From positions 2,480,001-2,544,000 of the forward strand of contig NZ_JAFBCD010000001.1 of assembly GCF_016907545.1 (NCBI RefSeq): a DNA stretch of 64,000 nucleotides, in the 5' to 3' direction. Positions 55,582 through 63,646 of this stretch are shown here, one piece after another (within the stretch, counting starts at the first letter, position 1; the number at the start of each line of letters is the position of its first letter). The notes under the pieces were generated by a model, which did not search any database, had not been told where the DNA came from, and saw nothing but the letters and a program-made list of their open reading frames with translations. The position numbers and the translations under genes are program-made. The stretch comes from Paenarthrobacter ilicis. Lineage in GTDB: Bacteria; Actinomycetota; Actinomycetes; Actinomycetales; Micrococcaceae.

Positions 55582-55592
55582 GGAATCATTCC
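55582..55592 (-). promoter_or_regulatory. Candidate Zur operator upstream of znuA
   Basis: GGAATCATTCC is an exact 11-bp palindrome about 70 nt before the znuA start, in an AT-rich stretch. On the minus strand TACACT could be the -10 at about 20 nt beyond it, putting the palindrome over the -35. Position beside zur-znu suggests Zur, but it is not the canonical 15-bp Zur box and Zur has not been shown to bind it. Confidence 0.45.
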
Positions 55593-55605
55593 TATTTAGA
55601 GACAA

Positions 55606-55639
55606 CTCTGGCGCGGACCGTCAACGGTCCACGCCAGAG
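55606..55639 (-). terminator. Bidirectional terminator between the znu and CNNM operons
   Basis: CTCTGGCGCGGACCG (55606-55620), loop TCAA, CGGTCCACGCCAGAG (55625-55639); 14 of 15 pairs, with one C/A mismatch. Follows the stop of the downstream CNNM gene by 22 nt; T-rich sequence (GTTGTCTCT) follows on that strand. Confidence 0.65.
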
Positions 55640-55661
55640 TTTCCAGCCTGCTATGCCAGGG

Positions 55662-56735
55662 TTACTGCTCCACTTGCTGTGCACCGTACCGGCGGATGCC
55701 GGTGGCCTGGGTAGCATCACGGATCTCGCCCACCAGCTGCTCGATCACATCTTCAAGGAACAGCACGCCCTGGGTGTCGCCCTTGGGTCCCACCACGCGC
55801 GCCAAGTGCGATCCCGTCCGCTGCATGACGGACATCGCCTGTTCGATCTCGTCATCCGGGGAAAGGTTCGCCAGTGAACGGATGCGCCCCTCGGCTATGG
55901 GATGCCTGCGGCCTTCCTCCGGAATGGAGAGGATGTCCTTGACGTGCAGGTATCCGGCGAGTTCGCCGTCGTCGTCCACCATGGGGAAGCGGGAGAAACC
56001 TGTGCGGCTGACCGCTTTCTCCAACTCCACCGGCGTGGACGCCGTCCTGAGGACCACCAGCTTGTCCAGCGGGACCATGATGTGCGCGGACGTATGCTCC
56101 GAAAACTCCAAGGCTCCGGTCAGCAGTCCTGCGTCGTCATCCACCAATCCGTGGCGGGTTGACTCCTGGACAATGGATTGGACCTCTTCGAGGGTGAACG
56201 ATGAGGAGACCTCGTCCTTGGGTTCGATTTTCATCAACCGCAGGATGTGGTTGGCCAACCAGTTGAGGGACCAGATGATGGGGTTCACCACGCGGGCAAT
56301 GAACATCAGCGGCGGGGCCAACAGCAACGCCGCCTTGTCTGCCACGGAGACGGAGATGTTCTTGGGAACCATCTCGCCGAAAGTGACGTGGAGGAACGTC
56401 ACCACGAGCAACGCAATGGCGAAAGCAACTACGTCCGCCAGTTCCACCGGCACGCCCACCATCTCCAGCGGCTCCGCCAACAGGTGGTGGATCGCCGGTT
56501 CTGCAACCTGCAGAATCAGGAGGGAGCAAACGGTAATACCCAGCTGCGCACAAGCGAGCATCAAGGAAACGTTCTCCATGGCCCGCAGAGTGGTCTGCGC
56601 ACGCTTCGATCCCGCTTCAGCAAGCGGTTCGATCTGGCTCCTTCGCGCCGACATCACCGCAAATTCCGCCCCCACAAAAAAGGCGTTGCCGATCAGGAGA
56701 ACAACCAGCCACACTATGCCTGCCCAGTCGTTCAT
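55662..56735 (-). CDS. CNNM/CBS-domain membrane transporter (HlyC/CorC family)
   Basis: 357 residues. N-terminal CNNM membrane domain (about 1-170: NAFFVGAEFAVMSARRSQIE, VTFGEMVPKNISV) and a pair of CBS domains (about 200-340), with a short end but no CorC_HlyC C-terminal domain. Such proteins move or sense Mg2+. ATGA overlap with the paralogue upstream. Second gene of the operon. Confidence 0.92.
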   Translation of the reverse strand: MNDWAGIVWLVVLLIGNAFFVGAEFAVMSARRSQIEPLAEAGSKRAQTTLRAMENVSLMLACAQLGITVCSLLILQVAEPAIHHLLAEPLEMVGVPVELADVVAFAIALLVVTFLHVTFGEMVPKNISVSVADKAALLLAPPLMFIARVVNPIIWSLNWLANHILRLMKIEPKDEVSSSFTLEEVQSIVQESTRHGLVDDDAGLLTGALEFSEHTSAHIMVPLDKLVVLRTASTPVELEKAVSRTGFSRFPMVDDDGELAGYLHVKDILSIPEEGRRHPIAEGRIRSLANLSPDDEIEQAMSVMQRTGSHLARVVGPKGDTQGVLFLEDVIEQLVGEIRDATQATGIRRYGAQQVEQ

Positions 56736-58081
56736 CGGGCACCTGCCTCATGGTTGGCCGGTTCGGCATCGGACGGCGAGGTCTCTGCCTCTACATAGTG
56801 GAAGCAGATCCTGTCGATCCTCCGGCCATCCATCCTGGTGACAGTGAGGGTGCCGGTCCCGGTCTCCACCACGTCACCGGTTTTGGCGATGCGCCCCAGT
56901 TGGCTCATCACGTATCCACCCACAGTCTCGTAAGCGGACTCGTCGGGCACCGTGAGATGCGGTATCTGCTCGGAGACTTCGTCCGGACGCAGCAGACCCG
57001 GGAAGTACCAGTCACCGGAAGCGCTCTGCAGCACACCCGGGCGGACTTTGTCGTGCTCGTCGGCAACCTCACCCACAATTTCCTCAACGAGGTCCTCCAG
57101 GGTGGCGATGCCTGCCGTTCCGCCGTATTCGTCCAGTACCACTGCGAGCTGCAGGTTTCCCTCGCGCAATTCCGAGAGGAGTGCGTCCAGGTGGATGGTT
57201 TCCGGCACCTGCAGGACATCGGTCATGATCGCACCGGCCTCCAGCTTGGCGCGCCGCTCGGAAGGCACAGCAACGGCCTTCTTAACGTGCACAACTCCGC
57301 GGATGTCATCGGTCGAGTCGCCAATGACCGGAAAGCGGGAATACCCGGTCCGCCTGGCGGCATCGAGGATGTCGGCCACGGGCTGGTCTGCATCAATGGT
57401 CTCCATGCGGATACGGGGTGTCATGACATCCGCAGCCGTCCGGCCCGAGAAGTTCAGCGTCCGGGCTACGAAATTCGCAGTTCCCGCATCCAAGGTTCCG
57501 AGTTCGGCGGAACGACGCACCAAGGACGCCAGCTCAGCCGGGGTCCGGGCTCCGGAAATCTCTTCCTTGGCCTCAAGGCCGAAAATGTTGAGCACCTTGT
57601 TGGAGAAACCGTTCAACACAACAATGGCCGGCTTGAAGACGGCAGTGAACATGAGCTGGGGCCGGGCAAGCGCCTTACCCAGCGGGAAAGCCAAAGCGAT
57701 GGCCATATTCTTGGGAACCAGCTCGCCGATCAGCATAGACAACAGGGTTGCGATCACCATGGCAAGGATCAACGCCACTGAATGGGTGACCTCTGCGGGG
57801 ATGCCCACCGCACCCAGGGGGCCCAGGAGGAGCTGCCCCAACGACGGCTCCATCACGAAACCTGTCAGCAGTGTGGTGAGCGTAATGCCCAACTGGCAGC
57901 TGGAGAGCTGGGTGGAGAGGGACTTCAGGCACTTCAGGAGCGGAGCCGCCCCCTGATCGCCGCTGTCCACGGCCCTCTGAACGCTGGATTGATCCAGGGC
58001 CACAAGGGAAAATTCAACTGCTACAAAAAAGCCGGTGCCCAGTACCAGGGCGAAACCGGCAAGGAGAAGCAACCATTCCAT
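56732..58081 (-). CDS. CNNM/CBS/CorC_HlyC membrane transporter
   Basis: 449 residues. CNNM membrane domain (FFVAVEFSLVALDQSSVQ, IGELVPKNMAIAL), two CBS domains (about 215-345), and the C-terminal CorC_HlyC domain (GDWYFPGLLRPDEVSEQIP). Related proteins (MpfA, CorC) are linked to Mg2+ efflux. The start ATG is 10 nt after a 60-codon leader ORF; the ribosome site AGGA sits in a hairpin loop. Two CNNM paralogues in tandem is the common actinobacterial arrangement. Confidence 0.92.
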   Translation of the reverse strand: MEWLLLLAGFALVLGTGFFVAVEFSLVALDQSSVQRAVDSGDQGAAPLLKCLKSLSTQLSSCQLGITLTTLLTGFVMEPSLGQLLLGPLGAVGIPAEVTHSVALILAMVIATLLSMLIGELVPKNMAIALAFPLGKALARPQLMFTAVFKPAIVVLNGFSNKVLNIFGLEAKEEISGARTPAELASLVRRSAELGTLDAGTANFVARTLNFSGRTAADVMTPRIRMETIDADQPVADILDAARRTGYSRFPVIGDSTDDIRGVVHVKKAVAVPSERRAKLEAGAIMTDVLQVPETIHLDALLSELREGNLQLAVVLDEYGGTAGIATLEDLVEEIVGEVADEHDKVRPGVLQSASGDWYFPGLLRPDEVSEQIPHLTVPDESAYETVGGYVMSQLGRIAKTGDVVETGTGTLTVTRMDGRRIDRICFHYVEAETSPSDAEPANHEAGAR

Positions 58082-58088
58082 GTCAGCG

Positions 58089-58104
58089 CATCACTCCTGT
58101 GATG
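58089..58104 (-). promoter_or_regulatory. Hairpin holding the ribosome site of the first CNNM gene
   Basis: CATCAC (58089-58094) pairs with GTGATG (58099-58104), leaving the 4-nt loop TCCT, which on the mRNA strand is AGGA, the ribosome binding site. The stop of the leader ORF (58091-58093) lies inside the stem. A ribosome terminating there would open it. Confidence 0.6.
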
Positions 58105-58273
58105 GGCACGTGAAGGAGGAATGGTACCTTCGCCCAAGGACCTGGTCCCGGCGGAGGCTGGTCGGGTCCGGCAGACGCGATGCCTGCTGAACCACCGGCT
58201 GCAAGCGCCGGCGCGTGATGGGCATGTGAACGGGTATTGCCGGCTCGACGGGCACGCTGTGCGGAGGTGCCAT
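58091..58273 (-). CDS. Proline-rich 60-residue leader ORF before the CNNM operon
   Basis: 60 residues, not recognised as a known protein. ATG at 58273 has GGGGGAG 5 nt upstream. Ten prolines, six within the first 18 residues (MAPPHSVPVEPAIPVHMPI), then ITRRRLQPVVQQASRL. In enterobacteria the proline-rich leader peptide MgtL controls a Mg2+ transporter gene; the likeness in composition (a Pro-rich start followed by RRRL) may be chance. The ORF ends 10 nt before the CNNM gene. It could also be a small functional protein, or non-coding with a lucky start. Confidence 0.45.
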   Translation of the reverse strand: MAPPHSVPVEPAIPVHMPITRRRLQPVVQQASRLPDPTSLRRDQVLGRRYHSSFTCPSQE

Positions 58274-58307
58274 TGTGGCTCCCCCGACAGTTCCCAGGCC
58301 GGCACCT
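58265..58307 (-). promoter_or_regulatory. Hairpin enclosing the start of the leader ORF
   Basis: AGGTGCC (58265-58271) and GGCACCT (58301-58307) form a 7-bp stem whose loop contains the ribosome site and start of the 60-codon ORF. With the hairpin at 58089-58104 this makes a leader with two candidate switches. A possible -10 (TAGACT, plus 58332-58337) lies upstream. The remaining sequence to 58440 holds nothing else I can identify. Confidence 0.4.
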
Positions 58308-58440
58308 AGATTTACTGTCCATAAGACTTTCAGTCTACAGTCCGCACCCGGAGCCGCGCTTAATCAACGGACTTCATCCCTGCCAGCATCGCCCCCATCC
58401 GGGCCGCAAGTCCATGCGAACATGATTTAGGTCACCACTA

Positions 58441-58471
58441 TTGGCAGTTAACCAACGATCCTAACTAGACT
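58441..58471 (+). promoter_or_regulatory. Candidate promoter of kgd
   Basis: TTGGCA (58441-58446) and TAGACT (58466-58471) separated by 19 nt, about 100 nt before the kgd start. Confidence 0.4.
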
Positions 58472-58573
58472 GTCAGAGGTCCGAGTTCGCGGGACCCGGA
58501 GCCTGTTCCATTGTTGCGGAAAAGCAACTTTGGCCAGCGGGAAAACATCACTCATGGAAGAGGCGTATTTCAA

Positions 58574-61500
58574 GTGCCAGAGCAGCCCAGCCACCGTCTA
58601 CCAGAGGAATTTGGCGGAAACGAGTGGCTCGTTGACGAACTGTACGAGCGGTACCAACAGGACAAGAATTCGGTCGACGCCAAGTGGTGGCCGCTTTTCG
58701 AATCCTTCGGTTCCGCTGACGGCACTTCTTCCAACGGAACCACCGCAGCCCCAGCAGCTGCCCATCCCCCAACCCAGGAACTTCCCGTAGTGGCCAAGGC
58801 CCCCGCGGCACCGGCACCGGCGCCGGCAGCCCCCGCGGAGGCTGCGCCTGCGGCACCTGCCCCCACCAAAAAGGCCCCGGCGACGGTTGCCCGCGACGGC
58901 GCAAAGAAGCCCGCCGGAGGCAACGCCACCCAGCCCATCCCGGCTCAGCTGCCCAAGAGCAACAAGGCCCCCACTGCACCAGAGGAAGACGTCGTCTCCG
59001 TCCTCCGCGGTCCGGCAAAGGCCATCGCCACCAACATGGTCACCAGCCTTGAGGTGCCTACGGCCACCAGTGTCCGCGCTGTTCCGGCCAAGTTGCTGAT
59101 CGATAACCGTGTTGTCATTAACTCCAACCTTGCCCGTGCCCGCGGCGGCAAGGTGTCCTTCACGCACCTGATCGGCTACGCCGTGGTGCGCGCCCTCTCC
59201 CAGTTCCCCTCGATGAATGTCTACTACGACGAAATCGACGGCAAGCCCAGTGCAGTCCAGCCCGCACACGTCAACTTCGGCATCGCCATTGACATGCCCA
59301 AGCCCGATGGCACGCGCCTCCTGATGGTTCCCAACATCAAGAAGGCCGAGACCATGGACTTCGCCGAGTTCTGGCACACCTATGAGGACCTGATCAAGCG
59401 GGCCCGCAACGGCAAACTGACTGCGGACGACCACGCAGGCACCACCGTGTCCCTGACCAACCCGGGTGGAATCGGCACGGTTCATTCGGTGCCGCGTCTG
59501 TCCAAGGGCCAGGCCGCCATCATCGGCGTCGGCGCGTTGGACTACCCGGCAGAGTTCCAGGGCGCCAGCGAGAAAATCATCGCCCAGAACGCCATCAGCA
59601 AGATCCTCACCCTGACCTCCACCTATGACCACCGCGTCATCCAGGGTGCAGGCAGCGGCGAGTTCCTGAAGCTGGTCCACCAGCTCCTGCTGGGCGCCCA
59701 GAACTTCTACGACGAGATCTTCGAAGCCCTGCGCATTCCGTACGAGCCCGTGCGTTGGAGCCCCGATCTCCAGGTGGATCCGGCTGACGAGATCAACAAG
59801 GTCGCCCGGATCCAGCAGCTGATCCACTCCTACCGCGTCCGTGGCCACCTGATGGCCGACACCGATCCGCTGGAATACGTCCAGCGGAAGCACCCGGACC
59901 TCGACGTCCTGACCTACGGCCTTACGCTGTGGGACCTGGACCGCGAATGGCCCACCGGCGGCTTCGGTGGCAAGCCGATGCTGAAGTTCCGCGACATCCT
60001 CGGCGTCCTCCGGGATGCGTACTGCCGCACCACCGGCATCGAGTACATGCACATCCAGGAACCCGCAGAGCGTAAATGGTTCCAGGACCAGTTGGAGCAC
60101 CCGTACTCCAAGCCCAGCCGTGAAGAGCAGCTTCGGATCGTCTCCAAGCTCAACGCTGCCGAGGCCTTCGAAACGTTCCTGCAGACCAAGTTCGTCGGGC
60201 AGAAGCGCTTCTCTCTCGAAGGCGGCGAGTCCCTGATTCCGCTGTTGGACGCTGTCATCTCCGACGCCGCCGACGACGGCCTGGACGAAGTTGCCATCGG
60301 CATGGCACACCGCGGCCGCCTGAATGTTCTGACCAACATCGCCGGCAAGACCTACGCACAGGTCTTCCGCGAATTCGAAGGCACCCAGGATCCCCGCTCC
60401 GTGCAGGGCTCCGGCGACGTCAAGTACCACCTGGGCACCGAAGGCACCTTCACCTCGGACAACGGCAAGCAGACCAAGGTTTACCTTGCAGCCAACCCGT
60501 CGCACCTTGAAGCCGTGGACTCCGTGCTTGAAGGCATTGTCCGCGCCAAGCAGGACCGCCTTGACCAGGGCGAGTCCTTCCCGGTCCTGCCCATCATGGT
60601 CCACGGCGATGCCGCCTTCGCAGGCCAGGGCGTGGTGGCGGAAACGCTGAACCTCTCCCAGCTGCGCGGTTACCGCACCGGCGGCACCATCCACGTGATC
60701 GTCAACAACCAGGTCGGCTTCACCACTGCGCCTTCCTCGTCGCGTTCGTCCACGTACTCCACGGACGTCGCCAAGATGATCCAGGCACCGGTCTTCCACG
60801 TGAACGGCGATGACCCCGAGGCCGTGGTGCGCGTAGCCCAGCTCGCCTACGAGTTCCGTCAGCGTTTCCACAAGGACGTTGTCATCGACATGGTCTGCTA
60901 CCGCCGTCGTGGTCACAACGAAGGCGACGACCCCTCAATGACCCAGCCGCTCATGTACAACCTGATCGAGGCCAAGCGGTCGGTCCGCAAGCTGTACACA
61001 GAGTCCCTCATCGGCCGCGGTGACATCACCGAGGAAGAAGCAGAGCAGTTGCTGCGCGACTACCAGGAACGCCTGGAACGCGTGTTCGCCGAGACCCATG
61101 CTGCACAGACATCCCCGATCCCGATCATCACTGCGGATTCCGCAGCAGTGTCGGACATCGAGCGTCCCATCGCCCAGCAGTCCGATTTCGGCACCAACTC
61201 CCCTGCCTCCACAGCCATTTCGGCGGAAACCCTTGCCCGGATCGGCAAGGCGCACGTGGAGATCCCGGATGGCTTCACGGTTCACTCCAAGCTCAAGCAG
61301 CTGCTGGAGAAGCGTGAGCAGATGTCACGCGAGGGTGGCATCGACTGGGGCTTCGGCGAGATCGCTGCTTTCGGTTCGCTGATCATGGAAGGCGTCCCCG
61401 TGCGCCTGGCCGGCCAGGACTCCCGCCGTGGAACCTTCGTGCAGCGCCATGCCGTGTTCCACGACCGCGCCAACGGCAATGAGTGGCTGCCCCTGGGCAA

Positions 61501-62359
61501 CCTCACCGATGACCAGGCAAAGCTGTGGATCTACGATTCCCTGCTCTCCGAATACGCGGCCATGGGCTTCGAATACGGCTACTCCGTGGAGCGCCCGGAT
61601 GCCCTGGTGCTGTGGGAGGCCCAGTTCGGCGACTTCGTCAACGGCGCCCAGACCATCATTGATGAGTTCATTTCCTCCGCCGAGCAGAAGTGGGGCCAGC
61701 GCTCCTCACTGGTCCTCATGCTCCCGCACGGCTACGAAGGCCAGGGACCGGACCACTCGTCGGCCCGCATCGAGCGTTTCCTCCAGCTGTGTGCCGAGGA
61801 CAACATGATCGTTGCGAACCCCACCACGGCAGCGTCGCACTTCCACCTGCTGCGCCGCCAGGCCTACAGCCGTCCGCGCAAGCCGCTGATCATCTTCACT
61901 CCCAAGCAGCTGCTGCGCCTCAAGGGCGCCGCGTCCGCCGTCGAAGATTTCACCAATGGTGGCTTCCGCCCGGTCATTGCCGATCCGGAGGTTCAAGCTG
62001 ACCAGGTCAAGCGCGTGATCCTGGTTTCAGGGCGCTTGTACTACGACCTCCTGTCCAACCGCCAGAAGTCCGGAGATACGTCCACGGCGATTGTCCGCGT
62101 TGAGCAGCTCTACCCGCTGCCCAAGGCCGAGATTGATGCCGAGTTGGCCAAGTACCCCAACGCTGACATCGTTTGGGCGCAGGACGAGCCGGCGAACCAG
62201 GGACCGTGGCCGTTCATGGGCTTGAACCTGGCCCCTGAACTGGACCGCAAGCTGCGACTGGTATCGCGTCCCGCGTCGGCTTCCACCGCCGCAGGGTCCA
62301 TGAAGCGCCACGCTGCCGAGCAGGACACCCTGATCAAGCAGGCGTTCGACCACAAGTAA
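58574..62359 (+). CDS. kgd: Multifunctional 2-oxoglutarate metabolism enzyme (Kgd / SucA)
   Basis: 1261 residues. N-terminal linker (1-110, Ala/Pro-rich), a succinyltransferase E2-like domain (about 110-345, with the catalytic HRVIQGAGSG), and the ThDP-dependent E1 core (about 360-1261: MAHRGRLNVL, VHGDAAFAGQGVVAE, VIVNNQVGFTT; ThDP motif GD...NN). As in mycobacteria it can decarboxylate 2-oxoglutarate, form 2-hydroxy-3-oxoadipate, and take part in the dehydrogenase complex. GTG at 58574 gives the family start VPEQPSHRLPEEFG; GGAAGAGG is upstream. Confidence 0.97.
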   Translation: MPEQPSHRLPEEFGGNEWLVDELYERYQQDKNSVDAKWWPLFESFGSADGTSSNGTTAAPAAAHPPTQELPVVAKAPAAPAPAPAAPAEAAPAAPAPTKKAPATVARDGAKKPAGGNATQPIPAQLPKSNKAPTAPEEDVVSVLRGPAKAIATNMVTSLEVPTATSVRAVPAKLLIDNRVVINSNLARARGGKVSFTHLIGYAVVRALSQFPSMNVYYDEIDGKPSAVQPAHVNFGIAIDMPKPDGTRLLMVPNIKKAETMDFAEFWHTYEDLIKRARNGKLTADDHAGTTVSLTNPGGIGTVHSVPRLSKGQAAIIGVGALDYPAEFQGASEKIIAQNAISKILTLTSTYDHRVIQGAGSGEFLKLVHQLLLGAQNFYDEIFEALRIPYEPVRWSPDLQVDPADEINKVARIQQLIHSYRVRGHLMADTDPLEYVQRKHPDLDVLTYGLTLWDLDREWPTGGFGGKPMLKFRDILGVLRDAYCRTTGIEYMHIQEPAERKWFQDQLEHPYSKPSREEQLRIVSKLNAAEAFETFLQTKFVGQKRFSLEGGESLIPLLDAVISDAADDGLDEVAIGMAHRGRLNVLTNIAGKTYAQVFREFEGTQDPRSVQGSGDVKYHLGTEGTFTSDNGKQTKVYLAANPSHLEAVDSVLEGIVRAKQDRLDQGESFPVLPIMVHGDAAFAGQGVVAETLNLSQLRGYRTGGTIHVIVNNQVGFTTAPSSSRSSTYSTDVAKMIQAPVFHVNGDDPEAVVRVAQLAYEFRQRFHKDVVIDMVCYRRRGHNEGDDPSMTQPLMYNLIEAKRSVRKLYTESLIGRGDITEEEAEQLLRDYQERLERVFAETHAAQTSPIPIITADSAAVSDIERPIAQQSDFGTNSPASTAISAETLARIGKAHVEIPDGFTVHSKLKQLLEKREQMSREGGIDWGFGEIAAFGSLIMEGVPVRLAGQDSRRGTFVQRHAVFHDRANGNEWLPLGNLTDDQAKLWIYDSLLSEYAAMGFEYGYSVERPDALVLWEAQFGDFVNGAQTIIDEFISSAEQKWGQRSSLVLMLPHGYEGQGPDHSSARIERFLQLCAEDNMIVANPTTAASHFHLLRRQAYSRPRKPLIIFTPKQLLRLKGAASAVEDFTNGGFRPVIADPEVQADQVKRVILVSGRLYYDLLSNRQKSGDTSTAIVRVEQLYPLPKAEIDAELAKYPNADIVWAQDEPANQGPWPFMGLNLAPELDRKLRLVSRPASASTAAGSMKRHAAEQDTLIKQAFDHK

Positions 62360-62368
62360 CTGCAAAAT

Positions 62369-62409
62369 TGCCCGGTCGGAGGCGCGCTATGCGCACCGAA
62401 GACCGGGCA
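62369..62409 (+). terminator. Intrinsic terminator after kgd
   Basis: TGCCCGGTC (62369-62377) pairs with GACCGGGCA (62401-62409), 9 bp, followed by GTTCTGTTT. The 23-nt loop itself contains GGCGC and GCGC and can fold further. Confidence 0.7.
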
Positions 62410-62421
62410 GTTCTGTTTAAT

Positions 62422-62456
62422 GGGACAGGTACCCGGTAACGGGACAGGTACCCGGT
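62422..62456 (+). repeat. Direct repeat of GGGACAGGTACCCGGT
   Basis: Two copies of the 16-mer (62422-62437 and 62441-62456), period 19 nt, just after the kgd terminator. Each contains the palindrome GGTACC. No known element is recognised; it could be a dispersed repeat of this genome. Confidence 0.6.
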
Positions 62457-62503
62457 GGTGATCCAGGACCAGCAAGGACCGTAACGAGTGTGAAGAGGTA
62501 ACT

Positions 62504-63103
62504 GTGGAAGACAGGAAGCTGCGAATCGCGGCTGTAGGAGATGAACTGCTCGCGGGCCTGGGGGATCCCCGTGCGCTGGGCTGGCTCGGAAGAGTATTGG
62601 CCCGCACACCCCAGGACACCGTTACGGTGGAAAGTTTCGCACTCCCCTGTCCCATGGAAGGCACGGAGGGGCTGGCTGCACGCTGGCAGGACGAGGCGGG
62701 CAGGCGTTTCAGTGACCAGCATGAAAACCGCCTGGTGATTGGACTGTCCGGCCGCGACCTTGAGTTCGGACTGTCCACGGCCCGCAGCCGCCTTAACCTG
62801 GCCAACATCCTGGACGGCGCCTCCCACAGCAGCGTGGAGGTCTTCGTGGTGGGCCCGCCGCCCACTCTGGATCCCGCACGCAACAAGCGGCTCGCAGAGC
62901 TCAACACGGCGTTTGCCGACGTCACCACGCGGCGCAACCACCACTACGTGGACACGTTCTCGCCCCTGCTCAACCACGAGCAATGGCGGACGGACCTTTC
63001 TGCCAACGGCGGAACCCCCGGGCAGGCGGGCTATGGGCTGATCGCCTGGTTGGTCCTGCACCGCGGCTGGTTCCAGTGGCTTAACATAGCCCAGCCGGAG
63101 TAA
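62504..63103 (+). CDS. SGNH/GDSL-like protein with replaced nucleophile
   Basis: 199 residues with SGNH-hydrolase-like layout: LRIAAVGDELLAGLGD at the start (block I, but Glu14 where the nucleophile Ser belongs: GDEL not GDSL), a VIGLSGRD block near residue 80, VFVVGPPPTLDPARN in the middle, and NGGTPGQAGYGLIAWLV near the end where the family has DxxH. GTG at 62504 with AAGAGGT upstream. If it keeps the fold it is probably not an ester hydrolase; it may bind a ligand. Confidence 0.75.
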   Translation: MEDRKLRIAAVGDELLAGLGDPRALGWLGRVLARTPQDTVTVESFALPCPMEGTEGLAARWQDEAGRRFSDQHENRLVIGLSGRDLEFGLSTARSRLNLANILDGASHSSVEVFVVGPPPTLDPARNKRLAELNTAFADVTTRRNHHYVDTFSPLLNHEQWRTDLSANGGTPGQAGYGLIAWLVLHRGWFQWLNIAQPE

Positions 63104-63215
63104 AACCTCTTGGACCAGGAGGCGCAGCAACCGGCCCGGTTCGCGGCGCAGCACCCGGGTGTGCGAAACTGGAGGGCAGCTTTATTGAGTATCTATCTTT
63201 TGAAGGAGGCCAGCT

Positions 63216-63290
63216 ATGAGCAAGCGTGCACGTAAGCGTCGTGACCGTAAGCGTGGCGGCGCGAACCACGGCAAGCGCCCCAACACCTAA
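63216..63290 (+). CDS. 50S ribosomal protein bL37 (AURKAIP1/COX24-like)
   Basis: 24 residues, MSKRARKRRDRKRGGANHGK then RPNT. This is the tiny basic actinobacterial ribosomal protein bL37 found in the large subunit near the peptidyl-transferase region in mycobacterial ribosome structures. GAAGGAGG 7 nt before the ATG is an excellent ribosome site. Too short to be found by usual ORF scans. Confidence 0.93.
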   Translation: MSKRARKRRDRKRGGANHGKRPNT

Positions 63291-63320
63291 GCCAGCGGCT
63301 TAGCGTCACATGCCTGAAAA

Positions 63321-63360
63321 GCGATGGACCCGGAAACCTTGTGGTTTCCGGGTCCATCGC
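63321..63360 (+). terminator. Strong bidirectional terminator between bL37 and rsrA
   Basis: Perfect 18-bp stem GCGATGGACCCGGAAACC / GGTTTCCGGGTCCATCGC, loop TTGT, then ATTT on the plus strand. Lies 30 nt after the bL37 stop and 25 nt after the rsrA stop on the other strand. Confidence 0.92.
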
Positions 63361-63385
63361 ATTTAAAGCAAGGGTTCAGGACGAG

Positions 63386-63646
63386 TCAGGCGTCAACGGC
63401 CTTGATGGAGTGAATCCTGTCAAGAATCGACGTCTTGAGGTTCTCCGGCGCGGACTCCGTGCAGGAACGCTTCACCATGGTCCTGATGAGGCACTCAAGG
63501 TCATACTGCTCGGCACACTCCCCGCAGTTGTCCAAGTGCTGCTTGATCTCCGTCAGGTCCTCGCGTGTCAACGCACCGTCGAGGTACTCGTAGATTCGTT
63601 GCATCCGTGTATCGTCGCAATCGCCCAATCCCTGGCAGTCGCTCAT
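63386..63646 (-). CDS. rsrA: Anti-sigma factor, mycothiol-system type (RsrA-like)
   Basis: 86 residues. Zinc anti-sigma motif His37-x3-Cys41-x2-Cys44 in [13 protein letters not shown], plus Cys4 and Cys10 near the N-terminus. In Streptomyces oxidation of these cysteines releases SigR for the thiol-stress response. ATGA overlap with the sigma-factor gene before it. Confidence 0.93.
   Translation of the reverse strand: MSDCQGLGDCDDTRMQRIYEYLDGALTREDLTEIKQHLDNCGECAEQYDLECLIRTMVKRSCTESAPENLKTSILDRIHSIKAVDA

Noticed and set aside
55513-55661. Canonical 15-bp Zur box near znuA
   Set aside because: No full match to the canonical TGAAAATGATTTTCA-type box; only the shorter GGAATCATTCC palindrome was kept as a candidate.
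58265-58307. Known Mg2+ or metal riboswitch upstream of the CNNM genes
   Set aside because: I could not match the conserved cores of the M-box, yybP-ykoY or NiCo riboswitches; only simple stems are seen.
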